A program made the translations under genes and the position numbers. 64,000 nucleotides of DNA, from NCBI GenBank assembly GCA_023898685.1, contig CP060234.1, positions 1-64,000 of the forward strand, written 5' to 3'. Below, piece by piece: positions 26,666 through 34,746 of this stretch. Position 1 is the stretch's first letter, and the number at the start of each line of letters is the position of its first letter. The DNA is from Phycisphaeraceae bacterium (GTDB taxonomy: Bacteria; Planctomycetota; Phycisphaerae; Phycisphaerales; UBA1924). The notes under the pieces are model-generated. The model searched no databases, was not told the DNA's origin, and worked only from the letters and a program-made list of their open reading frames with translations.

Positions 26666-28000
26666 ATGCCCGATCGCCTTCGAGGACAACGCGTGCTGGT
26701 GATGGGTCTCGGTCGGCTGGGCGGGGGGGCCGGCGTGGCCCGCTTCGCCGCGGAAGCCGGCGCCGACGTCACGGTCACCGATATCGCCCCGGCGGAGAAG
26801 CTGGGCCCGGGGCTCGAGGCCATCGCCGACCTGGTGCAGGCGGGCCGTGTCCATCTCCGTCTGGGGAGCCACCCTGAGCGGGTCCTCGACGAGTGCGATC
26901 TGCTGATCGTCAACCCCGCGGTGCCCCGCCCCTGGGCTCACCCCTACGTCGCCACCGCCCGTGCGCGGGGCGTTCGCAGCACCACCGAGATCGGCATGCT
27001 CGTCCGCCGCCTCCGCGAGCGCACGGGCCGGGTCATCGGCATCACGGGCACGATGGGAAAGAGCACCACATCGGCGATGATCCACCACGCCCTCGCCGAG
27101 CAGGGCGTTCCCTGCTTCCTGGGCGGGAATATCGGGGGCTCGCTGCTCTCCAGCCTCGACCGGATCGACGGCGACTCCACGGTCGTCCTCGAGCTCTCCA
27201 GCGCCATGCTCTGGTGGCTGGGCGAGACCGTTCCCGGATGGGCCCCACGGGTCGCCGTCGTCACCGGGTTCGAGCCCAACCACATCGACTGGCACGGTTC
27301 GCTCGAGCACTACGAATCGTCCAAGCGGATGATCCTCGCCGGGCAGCGCGGCGGCGACCACGCCGTGCTGGGGCCCGGCGTAAGCGATTGGGAATCACGC
27401 GAAGGTGTACACCGGCACACGCCCGCCTCCGGGCACGTCCGCCCGATGTCGCTCCCCGGGGCGCACAACCGGGAGAACGCGGCGGCTGCGATCGCCGCGG
27501 TCGCCGCGATGGGGCATGACCCCGCCCGCGCGGGCGAGGCGATCGCGCGATTTCCGGGGCTCGCCCACCGCCTCCAGTCGCTCGGGGCGCGCCGGGGCGT
27601 ACTGTGCTTCAACGACTCGAAATCGACCACGCCGGGCTCGGCCGCGATCGCGGTGGCCGCGGTACGGGAGAAGGCGAAGGACGTCCACCTCATCGCGGGC
27701 GGGGCCGACAAGAAGATCGATCTGTTCTCGATCGCTTCGCTCGAGGTCGCGGGCCTGTACACGATCGGCCAGACCGGGCCGGCGATCACCGAGTGCGCCA
27801 GGCAGGTCGGCCGACCCGCGGAGACGTGCGGGACTCTGCAGGAGGCGGTCCGGATCGTGGCGTCGCGCGCCAAGGCGGGCGAGGCGATCCTGCTCAGCCC
27901 GGGATGCGCCTCGTGGGACCAGTTCGAGAACTTCGAGCATCGGGGCGAGGTCTTCGCCCGCCTGATCGAAGAGCACCTTGGAACACCGGATGCAAGGTGA
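26666..28000 (+). CDS. murD: UDP-N-acetylmuramoylalanine--D-glutamate ligase
   Basis: 444 aa from the ATG at 26666 with GGAAGGGAG upstream. MurD adds D-Glu to UDP-MurNAc-L-Ala in peptidoglycan synthesis, in the cytosol. Mur ligase motifs: N-terminal Rossmann domain 'VLVMGLGRLGGGAGVARF', ATP loop 'GITGTMGKSTTS' (about 125), 'VVLELSSAMLWWLG' carrying the Mg2+-binding Glu, 'ITGFEPNHIDWHGS'-like segment, and the C-terminal 'FNDSKSTTPGSA'. The loop reads GTMGKST where GTNGKST is usual. It indicates that this planctomycete makes peptidoglycan. It stands apart from other mur genes here. Confidence 0.92.
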   Translation: MPDRLRGQRVLVMGLGRLGGGAGVARFAAEAGADVTVTDIAPAEKLGPGLEAIADLVQAGRVHLRLGSHPERVLDECDLLIVNPAVPRPWAHPYVATARARGVRSTTEIGMLVRRLRERTGRVIGITGTMGKSTTSAMIHHALAEQGVPCFLGGNIGGSLLSSLDRIDGDSTVVLELSSAMLWWLGETVPGWAPRVAVVTGFEPNHIDWHGSLEHYESSKRMILAGQRGGDHAVLGPGVSDWESREGVHRHTPASGHVRPMSLPGAHNRENAAAAIAAVAAMGHDPARAGEAIARFPGLAHRLQSLGARRGVLCFNDSKSTTPGSAAIAVAAVREKAKDVHLIAGGADKKIDLFSIASLEVAGLYTIGQTGPAITECARQVGRPAETCGTLQEAVRIVASRAKAGEAILLSPGCASWDQFENFEHRGEVFARLIEEHLGTPDAR

Positions 28001-28033
28001 TCCCGCAGTACAGACGCTCGCAACGACGACACA

Positions 28034-28131
28034 ATCAGAGAGCCCTGAGCGTGAGCGATGGGCCGACAGCCAGAGCGGTCACCAAGCACTGGCGAGCTCG
28101 GCCCGTCGCTCACGCTCGGGGCTCTTGTTAT
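28034..28131. repeat. Imperfect inverted repeat between murD and the lipoprotein gene
   Basis: GAGCCCTGAGCGTGAGCGATGGGCC (about 28038-28062) pairs with GGCCCGTCGCTCACGCTCGGGGCTC (about 28101-28125), two mismatches by eye, around a 38-base centre. It covers the likely start region of the following lipoprotein gene. Confidence 0.65.
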
Positions 28132-28898
28132 CTCCAGTCACGGCGGCCGGGGCCGACTCAGTCTGCCGCACTCGTATTTCGCGCCTCCTCGCGAGCGTTG
28201 CGCTGGTCGCACTCGCTGGGTGTGCGGCAACCGAGAGGCACCCGCGGACCACCCCACGCGAAGGCGGATTGCCCACGCCCCGCTGGGTTGAACTCTCGCC
28301 GGGCCTCCGCGTCGATCGCGAGCGCCGCCTGCTCGAATTCGACGGCGAGGTGGCGCTCGATTGCCACAACCCGGCCACACCGGACGCCTACCTTGAACTG
28401 ATCGCGTGCTCGCCCGACACGCGGGAGTACGAGTCGCTCATCGTGACGAAGGTCCCTCCCTCGCTGATACACGCCGGGCTGCTCGCGCTCGGGTTCGAGC
28501 CGGGAAAGCCCGGGGCGATCCGCGTGGTCGACGATCGCATCGTCCGCACCCCCGCGACCGGCGACACGGTGACGATCGAATTCGTGATCGAGCGCAGCGG
28601 CGCCGAGCGGGGCGAGTCCCCCCTCGCGTGGATCACCGACGCGGGCACGCGGTCGCTCCATCTCGAAGGCGGTTGGGTGTTCGCGGGGTCGCGCCTTGTC
28701 GACTTCCAGGGCGAGCGCGTCTACGACGCGGACGGCGCGGGCACCGTCATCGGCCTGACCACCTTCGGCGGCGAGACAATCGGCTTCGATCGCGTGATCA
28801 GCCCCGAGTCGGCGATCGATGTACCGGAGTGGATCGCCGACCCCCGCACCGCGCCGGCCGTCGGCACGCGCGTCCGTGTGCGTCTGGGCCCGAAGTGA
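28125..28898 (+). CDS. YdjY-domain lipoprotein
   Basis: About 257 aa. A lipoprotein signal ('RISRLLASVALVALAGC', lipobox LAGC) predicts a lipid-anchored periplasmic protein. The mature part matches the YdjY type: 'VDRERRLLEFDGEVALDCHN', 'YLELIACSPDTREYESLIVT', 'IHAGLLALGFEPGKPGAIRV'. YdjY proteins are often found near redox or iron-sulfur genes, but their role is unknown. The start is uncertain: the TTG at 28125 is chosen because it puts the signal at the N-terminus. An ATG at 27990 that overlaps the murD stop would give a 45-residue leader encoded by the palindromic repeat. Confidence 0.75.
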   Translation: MLSPVTAAGADSVCRTRISRLLASVALVALAGCAATERHPRTTPREGGLPTPRWVELSPGLRVDRERRLLEFDGEVALDCHNPATPDAYLELIACSPDTREYESLIVTKVPPSLIHAGLLALGFEPGKPGAIRVVDDRIVRTPATGDTVTIEFVIERSGAERGESPLAWITDAGTRSLHLEGGWVFAGSRLVDFQGERVYDADGAGTVIGLTTFGGETIGFDRVISPESAIDVPEWIADPRTAPAVGTRVRVRLGPK

Positions 28899-28908
28899 GA
28901 ATCCCGGG

Positions 28909-29448
28909 TCAAGCCGACTCGATGGTCCCGCCCACCTCCGCGGCGATCTTCTCGAGGGTCTCGTCGGCCGACTGCTGGGCGGTGCGGTTGCTCTTGGCGA
29001 TCGCGCCGAACCACGCCCAGACCACGCCGATGATCGTGAGCGGGATGTACCACCACCAGGTCTGGAGCCCACCGGTGGTCCACCGGTCGTAGAACCCGAC
29101 GTTGATGCGAAGGAACGAATCGGTGAGGATGACGCCGGGCCAGATGGTGGCGATGAACAGGACGGCCGCGATCGTGGGCATCTTCCGTTCGAGCTTGAGC
29201 TCGGTGGTGAAGGCCGAGCCCTTGCCGGCGTGGTCGGCGGCCCGCAGGTAGAGAACCTTGTCGAACGGGTTGCCATGGGCCGCGACCGCACACCCGTCGA
29301 GTGTCCGGCGGAACCCCGGCAGCCGACCGCGACGGGACATGACCTCGAGCTTCCAGACCACCTCGTCCCGATGGACCCCGACTCGCAGCACCCGACCGGT
29401 GCTGGTCATCGAAGGTTCGGCATGGGTCGGATCTGGGCCTGTGGTCAT
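28909..29448 (-). CDS. Membrane protein of unknown function
   Basis: 179 aa from the ATG at 29448 (an ATG at 29409 is possible; neither has a strong Shine-Dalgarno). The N-terminal half is a soluble, mixed domain ('GRVLRVGVHRDEVVWKLEVM'). Two transmembrane segments follow ('IAAVLFIATIWPGVIL' and 'WWWYIPLTIIGVVWAWFGAI'), then a charged C-terminal helix. It converges with the lipoprotein gene, with 10 bases between the stops. No family recognised. Confidence 0.65.
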   Translation of the reverse strand: MTTGPDPTHAEPSMTSTGRVLRVGVHRDEVVWKLEVMSRRGRLPGFRRTLDGCAVAAHGNPFDKVLYLRAADHAGKGSAFTTELKLERKMPTIAAVLFIATIWPGVILTDSFLRINVGFYDRWTTGGLQTWWWYIPLTIIGVVWAWFGAIAKSNRTAQQSADETLEKIAAEVGGTIESA

Positions 29449-29633
29449 TGGGTCACCGGTCGGGGTCCGAATCGGGCTTCGGGCTTGCTGGGCGGCCCAA
29501 TCGTGGATCGGCACCGCTTGGGCGGGGCTGAAGTGTAATGGGTTTGTGAAGGCGGGTGTCGATCGGTTCGTCCTCTGGCACGGGTGCTGCATCGTATCTC
29601 CGCATGGACCGGAACGCGGCCCCAGGACCCGCG

Positions 29634-30125
29634 ATGTTGCGATTGGTCAACGGTGACGATGCGCCGACGCGACCGACGCCGCGTGCGCACAACACGCGAA
29701 GACCCGTCTCCGCCTGCGTGGGCTATCGGTCCCAGCCGGTTGCCCGTCCTGCTCCGGCGTCCGGGGTCGCCCCGAATGACCCGAGGTGGGTCCTTGCGGC
29801 CCGCGTGGCCTCGCAGCTCGAGGGTGGCCATGCGGCCGTCCTTCGCCCCGAGCGGCGCGAGCGACTGCTGAGAACCGCCAAGCTCTTGGGAATGAGGGAC
29901 TTCGACGCGGCGCTGGTGATCGCCCTTGTGCAGGACGCCGCCCGCCGGGGAGAGACCCGACCGGGTTATCCGGCCCTGACAGCGTCGCTGGCGGAGCGGC
30001 TCGGGTCTGTCCCGCGGCCCGAGCGGTCGCCGGTCGCGCCAGGCTGGCTGACCCACCTGGCCGCCGCGTGCCTCATCGCGACCGGGCTCGTGGCGATGGG
30101 GATCCTCTGGCTCAACGGCGCCTGA
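29634..30125 (+). CDS. Small tail-anchored protein of unknown function
   Basis: About 163 aa from the ATG at 29634 (29604 also possible). The N-terminal 50 residues are low-complexity and basic. A helical domain follows ('RERLLRTAKLLGMRDFDAAL', about 75-130), and a single transmembrane helix ends the protein ('HLAAACLIATGLVAMGILWL'), suggesting a tail-anchored membrane protein. It is upstream of the methyltransferase gene by 41 bases on the same strand. No family recognised. Confidence 0.6.
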   Translation: MLRLVNGDDAPTRPTPRAHNTRRPVSACVGYRSQPVARPAPASGVAPNDPRWVLAARVASQLEGGHAAVLRPERRERLLRTAKLLGMRDFDAALVIALVQDAARRGETRPGYPALTASLAERLGSVPRPERSPVAPGWLTHLAAACLIATGLVAMGILWLNGA

Positions 30126-30166
30126 GAAGGACGCTCGCCGGAAGCGGCCCCCCTTACCATCCCGCC

Positions 30167-31006
30167 ATGCCGAATACTGAGGATTACCTGCTCGGGACCG
30201 ACGACACCGAATCGGTGCGGCTGGGGATCCAACACCGCCTGTGGTCGGCCCAGGCCGCCGCGATCTGGGAGAGGGCCCGGATCGGCCCGGGCTCGCGCGT
30301 GCTCGATGTGGGCCCAGGCCCGGGCTACGCCGCCGCCGACCTGGCCGAGCTGGTCGGGCCGGGGGGGCGGGTGCTGGGGGTCGAGGGGTCGCCTCGGTAT
30401 GTCGAGCTGTTCCGGTCGCGGATGAGCGCACTCGGCCACGGCCACGCGGCCGTCGTCAAGGGCGACATCCATCACCTCGCGACGCTCGTGCGCACGAACG
30501 GTGACGAAGCGGGATCGTTCGACGCGGCATATTGCCGCTGGGTGCTTTCGTTCTCGCCCGACGTCAGCGGCGTGCTGGCCCAGATCGGCGCGTGCCTGAC
30601 GCCCGGCGGGCGGATCGCGATCCAGGACTACTTCAACTGGCGGGCGATGTCGCTCGCGCCGCGCCGCCCCGAGTTCACGCGTGTCATCGAGGCGATCCTC
30701 GCGTTCTGGGAGTCGGGCGAGGGCAGCAACGATGTCATGGCCGTCGTGCCCCGTCTGCTGCGCGATGCGAGCTTCAGGCTCGAGCACTTCTCGGTCAACC
30801 AGCGGATCGCCCGCCCCGGCGAGCCCCTGTGGAACTGGCCCGACTCGTTCTGGCCCAGCATCATCCCCCGCGTCGTCGACGCGGGGTTCCTCACCGAGCC
30901 CGAGAGCAGGGCGTTCTTCGCGGCGTGGCGCGACGCGTCGATGGATCCCGACTGCTTCATGATGGTTCCGCCCGTGTTCGACGCGGTGGCGGTGTGGCGC
31001 GGGTAG
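30167..31006 (+). CDS. SAM-dependent methyltransferase (class I)
   Basis: 279 aa from the ATG at 30167. Rossmann-fold methyltransferase motifs: motif I 'VLDVGPGPGYAAADLAELVG' (about 44-63) binds SAM, with the acidic residue after beta-2 in 'VLGVEGSPRYVELF', motif II 'AAVVKGDIHHL' and post-II 'FDAAYCRWVLSF'. This resembles UbiE/MenG- and Methyltransf_11/25-type enzymes. The substrate cannot be told from sequence. It starts 41 bases after the small tail-anchored gene. Confidence 0.88.
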   Translation: MPNTEDYLLGTDDTESVRLGIQHRLWSAQAAAIWERARIGPGSRVLDVGPGPGYAAADLAELVGPGGRVLGVEGSPRYVELFRSRMSALGHGHAAVVKGDIHHLATLVRTNGDEAGSFDAAYCRWVLSFSPDVSGVLAQIGACLTPGGRIAIQDYFNWRAMSLAPRRPEFTRVIEAILAFWESGEGSNDVMAVVPRLLRDASFRLEHFSVNQRIARPGEPLWNWPDSFWPSIIPRVVDAGFLTEPESRAFFAAWRDASMDPDCFMMVPPVFDAVAVWRG

Positions 31007-31011
31007 AAACC

Positions 31012-31104
31012 AGCAACGCATCAAAGCAGCAAAGCGGAATAGCAGAATCGCGTTGTTGCGAGATTCCGATCTGCTGCTTTGTTGATCTGGTGCTTTGCTG
31101 CTCT
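31012..31104. repeat. Long imperfect hairpin after the methyltransferase gene
   Basis: AT-richer than the surroundings. AGCAACGCATCAAAGCAGCAAAGC with AGCAGAATCGCG on the left pairs with CGAGATTCCGATCTGCTGCTTTG and GCTTTGCTGCT on the right. It lies between convergent gene ends and could act as a bidirectional terminator or be a palindromic element. Confidence 0.55.
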
Positions 31105-31469
31105 CATCCCACCCCCGTCTGCCCACATTCAGGGCACGTGTCCGTGCCGTCGCCGACCGCGTACCCGCACCGTGGGCAGCCCATCTCGGGCGGGCGGATG
31201 ATCCAGCGAAGCGCCGCCTGTGAGCAGAACGCGAGCGTCAGCCCGGCGAGGATCTGCCCGATCGACCAGCTGATGACTTCGTCGTAGCCGAGCTGCGCCC
31301 AGACCCGGTAGTTCCTTTGAGGTTGGATCGCGTCGGCCAGCATGAACTGGATCATCCGGGCCAGGAAGGTGACCCCCCCCACGAGGGTCAGAACGGCGCT
31401 CGTCAAGCGGGACACCCAGAGAAGCAGCGCCCTGAGGTCATGGATCCGGCTGGGTGGGAACCAGGTCAT
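31104..31469 (-). CDS. Small membrane protein with C-terminal zinc ribbon
   Basis: 121 aa from the ATG at 31469 with GGGAG upstream; the frame is open further but overlaps lepA antisense. Two transmembrane segments ('LTSAVLTLVGGVTFLARMI' and 'SIGQILAGLTLAFCSQAAL') are followed by a rubredoxin-like zinc ribbon, 'MGCPRCGYAVGDGTDTCPEC'. Same layout as the 13070-13534 product. It is divergent from lepA. Function unknown. Confidence 0.72.
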   Translation of the reverse strand: MTWFPPSRIHDLRALLLWVSRLTSAVLTLVGGVTFLARMIQFMLADAIQPQRNYRVWAQLGYDEVISWSIGQILAGLTLAFCSQAALRWIIRPPEMGCPRCGYAVGDGTDTCPECGQTGVG

Positions 31470-31578
31470 GCAAGCTCCCGCGTCCACTCGGGCCCTCGCC
31501 CGAGCAGGGGGGCCGCCGCCATCAATGCATACGATCGCCTCCAGGGGTCTGATCCCCGTTGCCCGAGGAATCCACGCT

Positions 31579-32133
31579 TTGCATATCCGCAACTTCTCCA
31601 TCATCGCCCACATCGACCACGGCAAGTCGACGCTCGCCGACCGGCTGCTCCAGCTCACCCACGCCGTCTCCGAGCGCGAAGCCAAGGAGCAGCTGCTCGA
31701 CTCGATGGACCTCGAACGTGAGCGCGGCATTACGATCAAGGCCAGTGCCGTCACCGTCATGCACGAGCACAACGGCGAGCAGTACATGCTCAACTTCATC
31801 GACACGCCCGGTCACGTCGACTTCGGATACGAGGTCAGCCGGGCGCTCAAGGCGTGCGAGGGCGCACTGCTGGTCGTCGACGCCGCCCAGGGCGTGCAGG
31901 CGCAGACGGTCGTGAACGCCTACCTCGCGATCGCGCAGGACCTTGAGATCGTCCCCGTGCTCAACAAGATCGACCTGCCCGGCGCACGGCCCGACGAGAT
32001 CGCGATGGAAGTCGAGCAGGTGCTCGGCTTCGCCGCCGAGGACTGCCTCTCGGTGTCGGCGAAAACAGGCCAGGGCGTGCAGGCCCTGCTCGACGCGGTC
32101 TGCGAGCGCCTCCGGGCCCCCGGGCCGCGGTGA
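31579..32133 (+). CDS. lepA: Elongation factor 4 (LepA), N-terminal part, ends at in-frame TGA
   Basis: The GTPase part of LepA, a ribosome-bound translation factor. The start is taken as the TTG at 31579 (GAGGA upstream), which yields the family N-terminus 'HIRNFSIIAHIDHGKSTLAD'; the ATG at 31525 would add 18 residues. G1 'AHIDHGKST', G2 'RERGITIKA', G3 'DTPGHVDF', G4 'NKIDLPGA' and G5 'SAKTGQG' are all intact. After 'CERLRAP' the frame reads GPR and then TGA at 32131-32133, where the family continues. The remainder lies in the same frame downstream. Confidence 0.85.
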   Translation: MHIRNFSIIAHIDHGKSTLADRLLQLTHAVSEREAKEQLLDSMDLERERGITIKASAVTVMHEHNGEQYMLNFIDTPGHVDFGYEVSRALKACEGALLVVDAAQGVQAQTVVNAYLAIAQDLEIVPVLNKIDLPGARPDEIAMEVEQVLGFAAEDCLSVSAKTGQGVQALLDAVCERLRAPGPR

Positions 32134-32166
32134 CCAAGAAGACGAGGGCGTTTCATCTTCGACGCC

Positions 32167-33393
32167 GTGTACGATGACTACCGCGGCGTCATCGTCTACT
32201 GCCGGGTCTTCGACGGGCGCCTCAAAGTCGGCGACAAGATCCGCATGATGGGCCTGGGGCGCACGTTCAACGTCACCGAGCTCGGCAAGTACCGCCCCAA
32301 GCCCGAGAAGGTCAAGGAAGTCGGCCCGGGCGAGACGTGCTACCTCGTCGCCGCGATCAAGACCCTGGGCGATGTGCGCGTGGGCGACACGATCACGATC
32401 GACAACGACCCCGCCGAGAAGGCGCTCTCGGGCTACGAGCCGCCGCGGCAGATGGTGTTCTGCGACTTCTACCCAGCCACCAACTCCGACAAGAAGGGCA
32501 ACGACTTCGAGGCCCTCCGCGAGGCGATGGAAAAACTCAGCCTCAACGACGCCAGCTTCACGTTCCAGACCGTGCACTCCGAGGCGCTCGGGTTCGGGTA
32601 CCGCTGCGGCTTCCTAGGCCTGCTCCACATGGACATCATCCAGGAACGCCTCGAACGCGAGGGCGACGTCGAGATCGTCCAGACCGCGCCGACCGTGTCC
32701 TACAAGGTCGACATCCGCGGCAAAGAAGGCCAGACCGAAGAGGTCGAGGTCCACAACCCCGCCGACCTGCCCGATATGGGATCCGTCATCGCCATCAAGG
32801 AGCCCATCGCCAAGGTCGAGGTCATGGTGCCCAAGCAGTACATCGGCGACGTCATGAAGCTCGCGCTCGACCGGCGCGGCGTCTTCACCAACCAGATGTT
32901 CGTCTCCGACGCGCGCGACATGCTCACCTTCGAGATCCCGCTCGCCGAGCTGATCTACGACTTCTACGACAAGCTCAAGGGCCTCACCGCCGGCTACGGC
33001 ACGATGGACTACGAGATCGCCCGCTACCAGGAAGACCGGCTCGCCAAGGTCGATGTGCTCATCAACGGCGACCACGTCGAGGCCCTCTCCGTCATCGTCC
33101 ACAAGGACAAGGCCGAGCAGCGCGGACGCAACCTGCTCGTCCGCCTCAAGAAGCAGATCCCACGACACCAGTTCGAGATCCCGCTCCAGTGCGCCATCGG
33201 CGGCAAGATCATCGCCCGCGAGACCATCAAGGGCTTCCGCAAGAACGTGACGGCCAAGTGCTACGGCGGCGACGTGACGCGGAAGCGGAAGCTTCTGGAG
33301 AAGCAGAAGAAGGGCAAGGAGCGGATGAAGAGCGTGGGCAGCGTGAACATCCCGCAGGGGGCGTTCATGGCGGTGCTGGATACAAGTGAGTGA
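32167..33393 (+). CDS. lepA: Elongation factor 4 (LepA), C-terminal part
   Basis: 408 aa, same frame as the N-terminal part. The family sequence resumes before this GTG, at about 32149 ('FIFDAVYDDYRGVIVYCRV'). It covers EF-G-like domains II, III and V and the LepA-specific C-terminal domain ('GFGYRCGFLGLLHMDIIQER', 'GTMDYEIARYQEDRLAKVDV', 'NLLVRLKKQIPRHQFEIPLQ', 'KRKLLEKQKKGKERMKSVG'). All is well conserved, so decay is not advanced. Reading +1 from about 32123 gives 'GRGDQEDEG', which looks like the natural linker, so two compensating one-base indels (near 32112-32124 and near 32147-32153) would restore one roughly 600-residue protein. Confidence 0.85.
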   Translation: MYDDYRGVIVYCRVFDGRLKVGDKIRMMGLGRTFNVTELGKYRPKPEKVKEVGPGETCYLVAAIKTLGDVRVGDTITIDNDPAEKALSGYEPPRQMVFCDFYPATNSDKKGNDFEALREAMEKLSLNDASFTFQTVHSEALGFGYRCGFLGLLHMDIIQERLEREGDVEIVQTAPTVSYKVDIRGKEGQTEEVEVHNPADLPDMGSVIAIKEPIAKVEVMVPKQYIGDVMKLALDRRGVFTNQMFVSDARDMLTFEIPLAELIYDFYDKLKGLTAGYGTMDYEIARYQEDRLAKVDVLINGDHVEALSVIVHKDKAEQRGRNLLVRLKKQIPRHQFEIPLQCAIGGKIIARETIKGFRKNVTAKCYGGDVTRKRKLLEKQKKGKERMKSVGSVNIPQGAFMAVLDTSE

Positions 33394-34349
33394 ACGAACG
33401 ACTCAACACAATCGCTTGGTTCGACCGAAAGCGTGACCGGTCCGGATTTGTGCCCAACCCGATACAACCCTCAGAATCTCCCTACCAATTCCTGGATCGG
33501 AGAGACGATACCGGCCATCGTATCGCTCGAACGAACTGGAATCGGTGCCTCGCCGCGTTGAGCCGCATTGACGCAGCGAGGATATCCAGAAGACTCCTGT
33601 CACGCAACGGCGATCAAGTTTACGCTGCCTATAGCGAAATCTGCCTACTTGACTACTTCAAGCGAAGAGGAATCGACGCGTACCTGCTAGACGACAATGC
33701 GATCCCAGATCTGGCTGTGCCGACGGAGATCGGAACGATATTTGTTGAAATAAAGACGAAGCGCGAAAGCCAGGAGCGGCAACACGCCGAGAAGCAGCTC
33801 CGCCATCTTCTCAATCAAGCCGCCAAGCGAGTACGTAATCGGAACATTCGGTGTGCGATCATGACCTACACGCCGAGCCAAGGTAGTCCGTCCGGGCGAT
33901 CGCTCTCTGATTTCATCAATCGAGTCGATGAGATGCCCGAGGCCGAGCGTCCATTGAACTACGATGGCGACTTGCAGTGGCAGGACTCCGCGTCCGGCGC
34001 CGCCATGACCTTTTCACTTATGTATGTAACAAGCAACATCAGCTATCGCACAATACAGGGAACAGGACCAACTAAGTTTGTCTGGATGCGAGGAAAGGAA
34101 CAACTCGAATCGATCACGAGCTTTGTGGCTAAGCAACACAAACAACGAAACTTTGTGATTCCTGCCGTTGCGTGGCACGACTTTGTACATGAACCTGATC
34201 GAGATGAGATTCGATCTGTCGCTCAATCGCGAACGCCATACGGCCTTCTCTGGCTGACGCACTTCTCCCCGTGGGCTGATCCAGTTGTTGAATTATTCCC
34301 GCGCGATGGTTTCGTGCCGGACCCATTCAATCGCTTGCTGGCGAAATAG
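33390..34349 (+). CDS. Putative PD-(D/E)XK-type nuclease, accessory
   Basis: 319 aa. The GTG at 33390 overlaps the lepA TGA (GTGA). I do not recognise a named family. The segment at about 100-125 fits a PD-(D/E)XK nuclease core: 'AAYSEICLLDYFKRRGI' as helix alpha-1, 'NAIPDLAVP' with the Asp, and 'TIFVEIKTKRE' with the E-x-K. A helix rich in Gln and Arg follows ('HAEKQLRHLLNQAAKRVRN'). The C-terminal half is unassigned. GC is clearly lower than in lepA, and no modification gene is next to it. An orphan restriction-like or repair nuclease acquired by transfer is the likeliest reading; fold assignment is by eye only. Confidence 0.6.
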   Translation: MNERLNTIAWFDRKRDRSGFVPNPIQPSESPYQFLDRRDDTGHRIARTNWNRCLAALSRIDAARISRRLLSRNGDQVYAAYSEICLLDYFKRRGIDAYLLDDNAIPDLAVPTEIGTIFVEIKTKRESQERQHAEKQLRHLLNQAAKRVRNRNIRCAIMTYTPSQGSPSGRSLSDFINRVDEMPEAERPLNYDGDLQWQDSASGAAMTFSLMYVTSNISYRTIQGTGPTKFVWMRGKEQLESITSFVAKQHKQRNFVIPAVAWHDFVHEPDRDEIRSVAQSRTPYGLLWLTHFSPWADPVVELFPRDGFVPDPFNRLLAK

Positions 34350-34405
34350 AACTGGCCACCCATGACCGGCGCCGGGTACCACTGGCGGCTCGCCCACCAT
34401 CGCAA

Positions 34406-34508
34406 TCCCCCGCACCAATCCCTCGGCTGCAGGGGCTCCGCCCCCGCACCCCCGCCCGGAGCCCCGCGTCCCTTGCCACCCGGGAAGAGCGGGTGCGGGG
34501 GAAACGTC
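34406..34508. repeat. 103-bp direct repeat, copy 1
   Basis: Begins AATCCCCCGCACCAATCCCT and ends GGGTGCGGGGGAAACGTCC. It is about 90% identical by eye to 35771-35873. Each copy has internal complementarity (CCCCCGCACCC with GGGTGCGGGGG). Together with 34604-34725 it occupies the 397-base gene-free stretch 34350-34746. Confidence 0.75.
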
Positions 34509-34603
34509 CGGGCTATGCCTGCTCCCCCGCATCGGGATCCAATCGCGCCCAACGGCCCACATGCGCCCCGACCAGACCGCCTCCCCGCCGCCCGGCAACA
34601 CCA

Positions 34604-34725
34604 TTCGAGCCCCTCGCGCGAGCGAGGGGACTTTATCGCTTTCCGACTCTCCTTGTCTCGATGGGGAACAGGCCTTGAAGGGATCGGAGTAGGAGGAGCC
34701 CCCTCGCTCGCGCGATGGGCTCGAA
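34604..34725. repeat. REP pair downstream of the RAYT gene
   Basis: The arm TTCGAGCCCCTCGCGCGAGC (to 34629) is itself palindromic (CCCCTCGCGCGAGCGAGGGG). Its reverse complement returns at 34699-34725 with small changes (CCCCCTCGCTCGCGCGATGG). The element is 122 bp and ends 21 bases from the stop of the RAYT gene. A near-identical pair lies on the other side of that gene at 35286-35417. Confidence 0.82.
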
Positions 34726-34746
34726 CGGCGACCCGTCGGCCACGAT

